Of a stretch of 64,000 nt of DNA, positions 27,286-35,575 are shown piece by piece (within the stretch, counting starts at the first letter, position 1; each line of letters starts with the position of its first letter). The DNA comes from CAVVIG01 sp050249955 (GTDB taxonomy: Bacteria > Acidobacteriota > Vicinamibacteria > Vicinamibacterales > CAVVIG01), in the NCBI GenBank assembly GCA_050249955.1, contig JBFWPN010000001.1, positions 62,001 through 126,000 on the forward strand, in the 5' to 3' direction. The translations under genes and the position numbers were made by a program. The notes beneath the pieces were generated by a model. That model had not been told where the DNA came from, did no database searches, and was given only the letters and a program-made list of their open reading frames with translations.

Positions 27286-28680
27286 ATGATTCTCCAACAG
27301 TTCTATCTGAAGTGCCTGGCGCACGCGTCGTATATCGTGGCCGACGAGGTTTCCGGGGCGGCGGCCGTCGTCGACCCGCAGCGTGACATCGACGAATACC
27401 TCGCCTTTGCCAGCGAGCACAACCTCCGCATCGAGCACGTCATCCTGACGCACCTGCACGCCGACTTCATCGCCGGACACCTGGAACTGCGTGACCGCGC
27501 CGGGGCACGCATCCACGTTGGCGCGGCGGCCAGAACGGAGTACGAAGCCTCTCCGCTCTCGGACGGTACGATCATCGATCTCGGGCAGGTCCGGCTCCAG
27601 GCGGTCGAGACGCCGGGGCACACGCCGGAGTCGATCTGCCTCCTGGTCTTCGACCGTGCGAAGAGTGCGACCGAACCGCACGCGGTGCTCACGGGCGACA
27701 CGCTGTTCGTCGGCGACGTGGGACGGCCGGACCTGCACGGCCTCCTGGGCTGGACGGCGGACGCGCTGGCGCGCCTCCTGTACACGTCGCTCCACACGAA
27801 GCTCCTGGCCCTGCCGGATGCCAGCCTGGTGTTCCCGGCGCACGGCGCCGGCTCGCTCTGCGGGCGTGCCCTGGGCACCGAGCGCTTCTCCACGATTGGC
27901 GAACAGCGGCAGGTGAACTACGCGCTGAAGCCCATGACCGAGGACGCGTTCGTCGCCATGGTCACGGCCGATCAGCCCGATGCCCCGGAATACTTCGGGT
28001 ATGACGCGGTGCTGAACTCGCGCGAGCGCGCCACCCTCGACGACACCATTGCCCGCGAGCTGCGTCCCCTCACACTCGACGCGGTCCTCGCGCTGCAGCG
28101 CGATGGCGCGCAGGTGCTCGACACCCGCGATCCGGCCGACTACGCCGCCGCCCACCTCTCCGGCAGCCTCAACGTGGGGCTCGGCGGGCAGTACGCCACC
28201 TGGGCCGGTACCGTGCTCATCCCGACCACGCCCATCGTCGTCATCTGCTCTCGCGGAGCCGAGCGCGAGTCGGAAACCCGGCTTGGCCGCATCGGCTTCG
28301 ACAACGTGGCCGGATACCTCGACGGCGGGATGCTGGCGCTCGAGCATCGTCCGGACCTGACGCGGTCCACGACCCGCCTGAGCCCCGAGGTGGCGAAGGC
28401 CGCCATCGACGCGGGTGAGGTCGTGGTGGTGGACGTCCGCACGCCGGGAGAACGCGCCACCGGGCAGATCGCCGGCAGCCGCGGCGTGCCGCTCAGCCGC
28501 CTGGCCAGGGAGACCGACTCCCTGCCGACCGATCGCCCGCTGCTGGTGCACTGCGCCGGCGGCTACCGATCGTCCGTCGCGGCCTCCCTGCTCCAGTCGA
28601 AGGGGTTCGAGGTGCGCGAGCTGGCGGGTGGCATCGCTGCGTGGGAACAGGCCGGTCTCCCCCTGACAACCGGATCCTGA
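27286..28680 (+). CDS. persulfide dioxygenase-like MBL protein with two rhodanese domains
   Basis: A 464-residue fusion likely to oxidise or transfer persulfide sulfur. The N-terminal MBL domain (about 1-245) has the ETHE1/Blh pattern THLHADF with ligands His56, His58 and Asp60, then ETPGHTPESICLLV and TGDTLFVGDVGRPDL. Two rhodanese domains follow (about 255-350 and 365-460); both keep a Cys-x5-Arg or Cys-x4-Arg active loop (ICSRGAERES and HCAGGYRSS). A TAAGAT box lies at 27259-27264. The ATGA overlap with the next gene suggests co-transcription. Family knowledge supports a role in sulfide detoxification; glutathione use is not established here. Confidence 0.9.
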   Translation: MILQQFYLKCLAHASYIVADEVSGAAAVVDPQRDIDEYLAFASEHNLRIEHVILTHLHADFIAGHLELRDRAGARIHVGAAARTEYEASPLSDGTIIDLGQVRLQAVETPGHTPESICLLVFDRAKSATEPHAVLTGDTLFVGDVGRPDLHGLLGWTADALARLLYTSLHTKLLALPDASLVFPAHGAGSLCGRALGTERFSTIGEQRQVNYALKPMTEDAFVAMVTADQPDAPEYFGYDAVLNSRERATLDDTIARELRPLTLDAVLALQRDGAQVLDTRDPADYAAAHLSGSLNVGLGGQYATWAGTVLIPTTPIVVICSRGAERESETRLGRIGFDNVAGYLDGGMLALEHRPDLTRSTTRLSPEVAKAAIDAGEVVVVDVRTPGERATGQIAGSRGVPLSRLARETDSLPTDRPLLVHCAGGYRSSVAASLLQSKGFEVRELAGGIAAWEQAGLPLTTGS

Positions 28681-30875
28681 TGCGCTGTCATCGCTCGCTG
28701 GCCGCGTTCGCCCTTGCGGCCGCGACCCTGTATCCCCTGCCTGTCACCGCCCAGACGCCGCCGCCCGAACGCCGGAGCGTTCAGGCCATCCGCCTCGACG
28801 AGTCGCAGAAGGTCATCCTCGACGGCCGGCTCGACGAAGAGTTCTGGAAGACAGCCGTCCCGGCCACCGACTTCGTGCAGGTCGATCCCGCGAACGGCCA
28901 GCCCGCCACCGAGCAGACCGAGGTCCGCATCGCGTTCAGCAGCCGTGCGTTCTACATGGGTGTGCTCTGCCGCGACTCGGAGCCGGATCGGTGGATCGGC
29001 TACCAGCGGCGCCGCGACGAGTTCCTCTCGTCCGACGACCGCTTCATGTGGACCATCGACACCTTCCTCGACGCGCAGTCGGGCTACTTCTTCGAGATGA
29101 ACCCCTCGGGCCTCATGGGCGACTCGCTGATGGGCGGGGGCATCGACAACCGCCAGTGGGACGGCATCTGGAATGCGCAGGTGAGCCGCAACGAGCTCGG
29201 CTGGTCGATCGAGATCGAGATTCCGTTCCGCTCCCTGAACTTCAACCCCGACAACGATCAGTGGGGAATCAACTTCCAGCGCACGGTCAGGCGCAAGAAC
29301 GAGGACAGCGTCTGGATGGGCTGGGCCCGCAACCAGGGCCTCCGCCGCATGGCCAACGCCGGCCGGGTCACCGGCATCCGGAACGTCACGCAGGGACTGG
29401 GCCTCGACGTCAAGCCGTACGGGCTGGCATTCGCCGAGTCGTTCCCGGGACGCAGCCCGGCGTCGACGAAGACCAGCGCGGAGGGCGGCGTCGACGTGTT
29501 CTACAGCCCCACCTCCAGCCTCCGCAGCGTCCTGACGGTGAACACCGACTTCGCGCAGACCGAGGTGGACCAGCGCCAGGTGAACCTCACGCGGTTCTCG
29601 CTCTTCTTCCCGGAGAAGCGCGACTTCTTCCTGGACGGCGCCCCCTACTTCGCGTTCGGCAGCCCGCTCAGCGGAGACCTGATCGTCAACCCGTTCTTCA
29701 GCCGCCGCATCGGCCTCACGGCGGCCGGCACACCGCAGACCATCAACTACGGCGGCAAGCTCACCGGACAGATGGGTCGCCAGGACGTGGGCTTCCTGCA
29801 CGTCCGCACCGGCGACGACAACGGCACCATCGGCGAGGAGTTCACCGTGGGCCGCGTGCGACGCCGGGTCCTCGCGCAGTCCTACGTGGGCGGCATCTAC
29901 ACCCGCCGCGATCCACACGGCGATGCCGCGTCCACGCGGCAGACCGCGGGCCTCGACTTCCGGCTCGCCACGAACCGCTTCCGCGGCAACCAGAACCTCG
30001 AAGCCACCGGCTACTTCCTGCACGCCGACAACCCGACGGGCGACGATGGCCACTCGTTCGGGTTCACGGCGGGCCTGCCGAACGACCGGTGGAACATCCA
30101 GATGGCGTCGCGCCAGGTCGACCGCGGCTTCGACCCCGCCATCGGGTTCGTCACGCGCCGGGGCTACCGGCGCTACCAGCCGAGCGTGGAATTCGGGCCA
30201 CGACCGCGCGCCAACCGCATCGTCCGGCGATACGCCTACAGCGCCGGGCTCGACGTCCAGACCGATCTCTCGAACGACCTGCTCCAGCGCATCGTCGAGC
30301 TGAAGGTGTTCGACGTGCAGTTCCAGTCGCAGGACTCGTTCAACGTCACGGTCTCGAACAACCGTGAACGGCTCGACGCCCCATTCACGCCCAGCCGCGG
30401 CATCACGCTGCCGCTCGGCGCCGAGTACACCACCAACTTCGTGACCGTCCGCGCGCAGACCGCGAACCGCCGCGTGGTGGCCATCAACACCACGCTCGAG
30501 AGCGGCGGCTTCTACTCCGGCACCAAGCGCACCGCCGCCCTCAACCTCACGCTTCGCCTGCGACCCGGCCTCATCATCTACACCTCCACCGAGCTGAACC
30601 GCATCGTCCTGCGGGAGGGTGCGTTCACGACCCGGCTCTACCGCCTCGTGGCCGAGACGCAGTTCAAACCCTGGATGGCGCTGGTGAACAACTTCCAGTA
30701 CGACTCGGTCAGCGGCGTCCTGGGCTGGCAGTCGCGCTACCGCTGGATTCTGCGGCCCGGCAGCGACATCTACGTCGTCTACACCCACAACTGGCTGGAT
30801 GATCCAGCCCTGTCACGCTTCGTCACGCTCGACCGCCGCATCGCGTCGAAGGTGCTCTACACCCATCGCTTCTGA
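28680..30875 (+). CDS. DUF5916 outer-membrane protein with CBM9-like domain
   Basis: A 731-residue exported protein. A signal peptide (about residues 1-25) leads to a family 9 carbohydrate-binding-like domain (about 40-220, with ILDGRLDEEFWKTAVPATDF and GWSIEIEIPFRSL), followed by a DUF5916 region rich in alternating aromatic strands that looks like an outer-membrane beta-barrel (for example FSLFFPEKRDFFLDGAPYF) and ends in Phe (VLYTHRF). ATG 28680 overlaps the TGA of the upstream gene. Members of this family are common in Acidobacteria and Bacteroidetes; function is unknown, with glycan or peptide interaction suggested only by the CBM9-like part. Confidence 0.85.
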   Translation: MRCHRSLAAFALAAATLYPLPVTAQTPPPERRSVQAIRLDESQKVILDGRLDEEFWKTAVPATDFVQVDPANGQPATEQTEVRIAFSSRAFYMGVLCRDSEPDRWIGYQRRRDEFLSSDDRFMWTIDTFLDAQSGYFFEMNPSGLMGDSLMGGGIDNRQWDGIWNAQVSRNELGWSIEIEIPFRSLNFNPDNDQWGINFQRTVRRKNEDSVWMGWARNQGLRRMANAGRVTGIRNVTQGLGLDVKPYGLAFAESFPGRSPASTKTSAEGGVDVFYSPTSSLRSVLTVNTDFAQTEVDQRQVNLTRFSLFFPEKRDFFLDGAPYFAFGSPLSGDLIVNPFFSRRIGLTAAGTPQTINYGGKLTGQMGRQDVGFLHVRTGDDNGTIGEEFTVGRVRRRVLAQSYVGGIYTRRDPHGDAASTRQTAGLDFRLATNRFRGNQNLEATGYFLHADNPTGDDGHSFGFTAGLPNDRWNIQMASRQVDRGFDPAIGFVTRRGYRRYQPSVEFGPRPRANRIVRRYAYSAGLDVQTDLSNDLLQRIVELKVFDVQFQSQDSFNVTVSNNRERLDAPFTPSRGITLPLGAEYTTNFVTVRAQTANRRVVAINTTLESGGFYSGTKRTAALNLTLRLRPGLIIYTSTELNRIVLREGAFTTRLYRLVAETQFKPWMALVNNFQYDSVSGVLGWQSRYRWILRPGSDIYVVYTHNWLDDPALSRFVTLDRRIASKVLYTHRF

Positions 30876-30883
30876 GGTTTCCC

Positions 30884-31969
30884 ATGCCACTTACCCACTA
30901 CGTCACCCTGGGCCGCTCGGGCCTGCGGGTCAGCCCCTTCTGCCTCGGTGCGATGACCTTCGGCGAGGACTGGGGCTGGGGCTCGTCCGTGCAGGAGTCC
31001 GAGGCCATCATCGCGCGCTACCTCGAACGGGGCGGCAATTTCATCGACACGGCGAACGGCTACACCCGCGGGCACTCCGAGGTGATCATCGGGGACTTCA
31101 TCGCGCACGACCGCAGCCGCCGCGATCGCCTCGTCATCGCGACGAAGTTCTTCACCAATCTCTATCCGGGCGACCCCAACGGCGGCGGCACGTCACGCAA
31201 GACGATTGTCGCCTCGTGTGAGCAGTCGCTCCGCCGCCTGCGCACCGACTACATCGACCTCTACTGGATGCACGCCTGGGATCGGCACACGCCCATCGAC
31301 GAGACGATGCGGGCGCTCGATGACCTGGTGCGGGCCGGCAAGGTCCGCTACATCGGCGTGTCGGACACGCCGGCCTGGAAGGTGACCCAGGCGCAGATGC
31401 TCGCGGAGTGGAAGGCGTGGACGCCGTTCGTCGCGCTGCAGGTCGAATACTCGCTGATCGAGCGCACGATCGAGGGGGACCTGCTGCCCATGGCCCGCGA
31501 GTTCGGGCTCGGCGTGACGCCCTGGTCGCCGCTCCGCGGCGGCGCCCTGTCCGGGAAGTACACGCGCGCGAACGCGGGCACGCAGAAAGCCGACCGGGGC
31601 GAGCGGGTGACCGCCTTCCTGAACGAGCGCTCCTACACGATCATCGACGAGCTGATCCGGATTGGCGGCGAGCTGCGGGTGTCGCCCGCGACCGTGGCGA
31701 TCGCCTGGGTGCAGCAGCGGCCCGGCGTCACCTCCACCATCATCGGCGCACGGACGATGAAGCAGCTCGAGGACAACCTTGCCGCGCTCGACGTCGTCCT
31801 CACGCCGGCGCAGACAGCGGCCCTGGACAGGGTGTCGCAGCCGACGCTCGGCTTCCCGCACCAGTTCCTGGCATTCGCGTCGATGATTGCCGGCGGCGGC
31901 ACGACGGTGAACGGCGAGACCTCCGTGCCGTGGCCGATGGCGCCGAAGTCGGACGCCGAGCGCTACTGA
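30884..31969 (+). CDS. aldo/keto reductase
   Basis: NAD(P)H-dependent oxidoreductase of 361 residues with the (alpha/beta)8-barrel pattern. The catalytic tetrad is visible: Asp55 and Tyr60 (NFIDTANGYTRGHSE), Lys88 (VIATKFF) and His130 (IDLYWMHAWD). The C-terminal cofactor site appears as IAWVQQRPGVTSTIIGARTMKQLEDN. It is similar to YajO/Tas-type reductases; substrate unknown. It starts eight bases after the DUF5916 gene, probably in the same transcription unit, and is followed by a strong convergent hairpin. Confidence 0.92.
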   Translation: MPLTHYVTLGRSGLRVSPFCLGAMTFGEDWGWGSSVQESEAIIARYLERGGNFIDTANGYTRGHSEVIIGDFIAHDRSRRDRLVIATKFFTNLYPGDPNGGGTSRKTIVASCEQSLRRLRTDYIDLYWMHAWDRHTPIDETMRALDDLVRAGKVRYIGVSDTPAWKVTQAQMLAEWKAWTPFVALQVEYSLIERTIEGDLLPMAREFGLGVTPWSPLRGGALSGKYTRANAGTQKADRGERVTAFLNERSYTIIDELIRIGGELRVSPATVAIAWVQQRPGVTSTIIGARTMKQLEDNLAALDVVLTPAQTAALDRVSQPTLGFPHQFLAFASMIAGGGTTVNGETSVPWPMAPKSDAERY

Positions 31970-31992
31970 TTCAGCGGCAGTCCACGCAAGTG

Positions 31993-32054
31993 AAGTGGGG
32001 GCGGACCGGGACCGACAGTTCCACCTGTCCCGCCAGCCCGGCCCGCCCGCACTT
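31993..32054. terminator. long imperfect convergent terminator hairpin
   Basis: Arms pair as AAGTG/CACTT, GGGCGG/CCGCCC, CCGGG/CCCGG and GACAG/CTGTC with single mismatches between blocks and a short TTCCAC loop. It spans the gap between the rightward aldo/keto reductase gene and the end of the leftward M28 peptidase gene. No T-tract, but the stem is long and in the expected place. Confidence 0.45.
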
Positions 32055-33063
32055 ACCGAAGCACGCCGTCGGCGGCAATGAGGGCCGACAGCACCGTTTC
32101 CGCGGCAGCCGTGAAGAACCCGGTGTCGACCCGGTCGGCCGTGTCCGTCGGCTGGTGCACGTCCGCATGGTCCTCCACCCCGAAGTAGAGGAACGGCACG
32201 CCGATGTCATGGAACGCCCCATGGTCGGAGGCTGACGTCCAGTCGCTGATCATGCCGGTGAGGTACATCGGCCGATCGTGCCCCGTGTGCACCGGGAGCA
32301 CCGACTCCCGGGCCGCAGCCTCGACCACTCCCTGCAGCGCAGGCGTGTAGCGCACCCCCGCCACGAACAGCCGGCCGTCGTCGGCCCTCCCGATCATGTC
32401 CATGTTGACGTTCAGGCCCAGCTGCTCGCGCGGGAACGGCAGGGTGCCGACGAAGGCCCGGGCGCCACGAAGCCCCAGCTCCTCAGCGTCGAAGGCCGCG
32501 AACACCACCGAGTGCCTCAGCGGATGCGCGCGGACCCAGGCGGCCAAGGCCAGGAGGGCGGCGGTGCCGGAGGCATTGTCGTCCGCTCCCGGATAGACGG
32601 CGTCGCCAATGGTGCCCAGGTGATCGAAGTGGGCCGAGACCACGATGTAGGAGTCGGGTACCGCGGCGCCGGGCACGTAGCCCACCACGTTCCTGGCCTC
32701 CGTGAAGACCTTCCTGAACGGACGGTTCCGGCGCCACAGGGCCCGGATGCTCCGGTGCTCGAACGTGAACGGCCGTTCGAAGCCACCCTCGAACGGTGTC
32801 AGGCCAAGTTCCCGGAAGCGCGCACCGACCAGTTCCGCCGCCAGCAGCCCGCCGGGGGTGTCCGTGGCACGGCCTCCGAAACGGCGCGACGACAGGACCT
32901 CGAGGTCGAGGCGCAGCCGCTCGGCGTCGAGACGGTGCTGCGGGCTGGCCGACGCTGCCGCCACGGGAACCGCGAGCCGGCGCGACTCCACCCATCGGCC
33001 GAGCCCCATCGCGGCCGCCACCGCCAGGGCCACGGTGAGCCGGGTCCGCCGCGAGATGCGCAT
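32053..33063 (-). CDS. M28-family metallopeptidase, membrane-anchored or exported
   Basis: Zinc aminopeptidase of 336 residues. An N-terminal hydrophobic segment (about 8-24) anchors or exports it. The five M28 zinc-ligand regions are present in order: SAHFDHLG, YPGADDNASG, FDAEELGLRGA, NMDMIGR and DVHQPTDT, so it should be active. The longer frame upstream is excluded by a promoter-like TAAGAT at 33072-33077, eight bases before the ATG on this strand. It diverges from the metal efflux operon. The substrate is probably N-terminal residues of peptides in the periplasm. Confidence 0.9.
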   Translation of the reverse strand: MRISRRTRLTVALAVAAAMGLGRWVESRRLAVPVAAASASPQHRLDAERLRLDLEVLSSRRFGGRATDTPGGLLAAELVGARFRELGLTPFEGGFERPFTFEHRSIRALWRRNRPFRKVFTEARNVVGYVPGAAVPDSYIVVSAHFDHLGTIGDAVYPGADDNASGTAALLALAAWVRAHPLRHSVVFAAFDAEELGLRGARAFVGTLPFPREQLGLNVNMDMIGRADDGRLFVAGVRYTPALQGVVEAAARESVLPVHTGHDRPMYLTGMISDWTSASDHGAFHDIGVPFLYFGVEDHADVHQPTDTADRVDTGFFTAAAETVLSALIAADGVLR

Positions 33064-33071
33064 GCCCTTCC

Positions 33072-33077
33072 ATCTTA
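33072..33077 (-). promoter_or_regulatory. -10-like element of the M28 peptidase gene
   Basis: TAAGAT on the minus strand, eight bases before ATG 33063. The intervening GGAAGGG is too close to the start to act well as a Shine-Dalgarno site, so a leaderless or nearly leaderless transcript is likely. Confidence 0.35.
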
Positions 33078-33110
33078 GGGGCTCTCATCTGCTTCTCATC
33101 GGTTGAGTTC

Positions 33111-33116
33111 TAGATT
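33111..33116 (+). promoter_or_regulatory. -10-like element of the czc-type operon
   Basis: TAGATT followed by GGGCCC and ATG 33123, a spacing of six bases that predicts a leaderless transcript. No clear -35 box or Shine-Dalgarno sequence. Confidence 0.35.
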
Positions 33117-33122
33117 GGGCCC

Positions 33123-34364
33123 ATGGTTCCGCTGGTTCTCGTGCTGGCACTGCTCACGGCCGCTGAAGCGGCCGCCCAGCCGCCGGCGTCCTCACCCGTG
33201 CTGACACTGGCCCAGGCGGTGGAACGCGCGCGTCGCGAGTCGCCACTGCGCGCCGGTGCCGCGGCGATTGCCGAGGGCAGTGCGAGCGCCGCGGCGCTGG
33301 CCGGGCGTCTCATGAATCCGGTCATCGAGCTGCGCGGCGAGAACTTCGCCCCCGGCAACACCAACCCGCTCCTTCCCCCGCCAGACGTCTTCGCGCAGGT
33401 GAGCCAGCCGATCGAACTGGCCGGCAAGCGGGGACTCCGGCGCGACATTGCCGGGGCCGACCGGGACGCCTCTTCGCTGGTGCTCGCGGCCATAGAGCGG
33501 CAGATCGCGCTCGATACCGTCCGCGCCTACATGCGGGCTGTGCGCGCACGCGAAGTCCTGGCCAACCTGGCCACCCAGCGCGACGGGCTCGGCACCATGG
33601 TGACCACGATGCGCCGCCGCGTCGACGAGGGATTTGCCGCCGAGTCCGACCTGCTGCGGTTCGAGGCCGAGGCGGCGCGCATGGCGGCCGAAATGGCGCG
33701 GATGGAGATCGAGCAGACACGGGCGCTGGCGGAGCTCTCGGCGCTCCTCGGATCGACGACGCCGATTGCACCATCGATGCTGGCGCTGCCGCCCGCGCTC
33801 GAGCCCCCCGCCGTCACGGACGACGCGCTCGGGGCGGCCGTGGACCAGAGGCCGGACATCAGGCTCGCCACGGCCCGCGTGGACCGGGCGCGCCTCGCCT
33901 CCACCCTTGAGGATCGTCGGCGCCTGCCGGACCCGATACTCACGGGCGGCTACAAGCGGACCATGGGGCAGAACACCGCCGTTGCCGGCGTGCTGCTGGC
34001 CGTGCCGCTGTTCGACCAGAACGGCCAGACACGCGCGCTGGCGTCCGCGGCAGCCCGCGCCGCCGAACTCGACCGCGAGGCCGCGCGGGCACGAGCGCTG
34101 ACCGAGGCGAAGGCGGCCATTGCGGCCGCGAAGGCGCTGACCGACAGCCTGGTGCGGGTCCGACGTGACCTGCTGGTGCCGGCCGAGGGCGTGCGGAACG
34201 CCGCCCAGGCCATGTTCCGTGAAGGTGCGACCGACGTGCTGAAGCTGGTGGACGCCGAGCGCATCTACGCGGACGTGCGCCGCGAGGCCCTGGCGCTGGC
34301 GATCGATGCCTACGTGGCCGCCATCGAAGCGCGCTTTGCCGTCGCGCAGGAGGAGATTCCGTGA
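33123..34364 (+). CDS. CzcC-like outer-membrane channel of a metal efflux RND system
   Basis: TolC/CzcC-type outer-membrane protein of 413 residues. A signal peptide (about 1-20) is followed by the two helical repeats of outer membrane efflux proteins, with LTLAQAVERARRESPLRAG at the start and a CzcC-like FAQVSQPIELAGKRGLRRDI segment. Its stop overlaps the GTG start of the adaptor gene (GTGA at 34361-34364). The set czcC-czcB-czcA plus a two-component system indicates export of heavy-metal cations from the periplasm and cytoplasm to the outside. Which metal is not determined. Confidence 0.88.
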   Translation: MVPLVLVLALLTAAEAAAQPPASSPVLTLAQAVERARRESPLRAGAAAIAEGSASAAALAGRLMNPVIELRGENFAPGNTNPLLPPPDVFAQVSQPIELAGKRGLRRDIAGADRDASSLVLAAIERQIALDTVRAYMRAVRAREVLANLATQRDGLGTMVTTMRRRVDEGFAAESDLLRFEAEAARMAAEMARMEIEQTRALAELSALLGSTTPIAPSMLALPPALEPPAVTDDALGAAVDQRPDIRLATARVDRARLASTLEDRRRLPDPILTGGYKRTMGQNTAVAGVLLAVPLFDQNGQTRALASAAARAAELDREAARARALTEAKAAIAAAKALTDSLVRVRRDLLVPAEGVRNAAQAMFREGATDVLKLVDAERIYADVRREALALAIDAYVAAIEARFAVAQEEIP

Positions 34365-35572
34365 CCCGAGTGAGCAGACTCCCGCTCCTTGCCGGGCAGG
34401 CCGTGCTGGTGCTGCTGGCCGCAGGGTGCCAGTCGGCCCCGGAGCCAGCGGCCCAGGCCGCCGCCACGGACGCGGCGCCCGCCTCGTCCGACGTGGTCCT
34501 GCTCGATCCGGCGGCACAGGCACGCGCCGGCATTGTCGTGGCCGAGGTGACGCAGGTTCAGCGCGGCGATGCCGTGGACGCGCCCGGCATCGTCGCCGTG
34601 AACGAGATACGGACCGCGCGGATCGGGTCGCTCGTCGAGGGGATCGTCGTCGACATGCGGGTGCAGGTCGGCGACCGCGTGCGTGCGAATCAGTTGCTCG
34701 CCAGCATGCACAGCCATGCGGTGCACGATGCGTGGGCCGGCTATCGCAAGGCGAAGGCCGACGAGCGGCGGCTGCAGACCGAGCTGCGCTTTGCCGTGGA
34801 TGCGCAGGCACGCGCCGAGCGGCTCTACGAGGCAAAGGCGATTGCCCTGCAGGAACTGCAGCGGGCACAGGCCAACCGCGCGTCCGCCGAGGAAGGCCTG
34901 GACATGGGACGCACCGAGGTGCGCCGGTCCGAGGAGGAACTCGAACACCTGGGCATCACCAACGGCGAGGACCCGACCGGCGAGAGCGGCGAGCAGATTC
35001 CGGTGCGGACGCCGTTCCCGGGCGTCGTGCTCGAGCGGCTCGTCACGCAGGGCACGGCGGTCAATCCCGGGCAGCAGCTCTTCGTGGTGTCGGACCTCTC
35101 CACGCTCTGGGTGCTGGCGGAACTGGACGAGGCACACCTCTCCGGCGCACAGGTCGGACGGCCGGTGAGCGTGCGGGTGGCCGCGTACCCGAACGACGTG
35201 TTCACCGGCAAGGTGACCTACGTCGGGGAGTCGGTGAACCCGAAGACCCGGCGGGTGACGGTCCGGTGCGAGGTGCCCAACCCCGATGGCCGGCTGAAGC
35301 CGGAGATGTACGCCACGGTCGAGATCGACGAAGCGACTCCGCGATCGGTGCTGGTCGTGCCGGCCACGGCGGTGCAGGTCGTGAACGGCCAGGCCTCCGT
35401 GTTCGTGGCGGAGGGCGAAGGCCGCTTCCGGGCCCGTCCGGTCGAGATCGGGAGCGAGCGGGATGGAGTGGCCGAAGTGCGCCGCGGGCTGCAGGCCGGC
35501 GACCGCGTGGCCACGTCGGGCGCCTTCATCCTGAAGTCGGAACTGCTCAAGGCCACCGACGGCGGGGAATAG
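34361..35572 (+). CDS. CzcB-like periplasmic adaptor lipoprotein
   Basis: Membrane fusion protein of the metal efflux pump, 403 residues. The signal peptide ends in a lipobox L-A-A-G-C with Cys23, so it is lipid-anchored. A barrel-sandwich hybrid and hairpin (about 65-240, GIVAVNEIRTARIGSLVEG; ASMHSHAVHDAWAGYRKAK) and a beta-barrel/membrane-proximal part (about 250-395) follow. The periplasmic segment GSLVEGIVVDMRVQVGDRV is typical of the CzcB/CusB group. I see no His-rich N- or C-terminal metal-binding domain. GTG start overlapping the previous stop. Confidence 0.9.
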   Translation: MTRVSRLPLLAGQAVLVLLAAGCQSAPEPAAQAAATDAAPASSDVVLLDPAAQARAGIVVAEVTQVQRGDAVDAPGIVAVNEIRTARIGSLVEGIVVDMRVQVGDRVRANQLLASMHSHAVHDAWAGYRKAKADERRLQTELRFAVDAQARAERLYEAKAIALQELQRAQANRASAEEGLDMGRTEVRRSEEELEHLGITNGEDPTGESGEQIPVRTPFPGVVLERLVTQGTAVNPGQQLFVVSDLSTLWVLAELDEAHLSGAQVGRPVSVRVAAYPNDVFTGKVTYVGESVNPKTRRVTVRCEVPNPDGRLKPEMYATVEIDEATPRSVLVVPATAVQVVNGQASVFVAEGEGRFRARPVEIGSERDGVAEVRRGLQAGDRVATSGAFILKSELLKATDGGE

Positions 35573-35575
35573 GCC

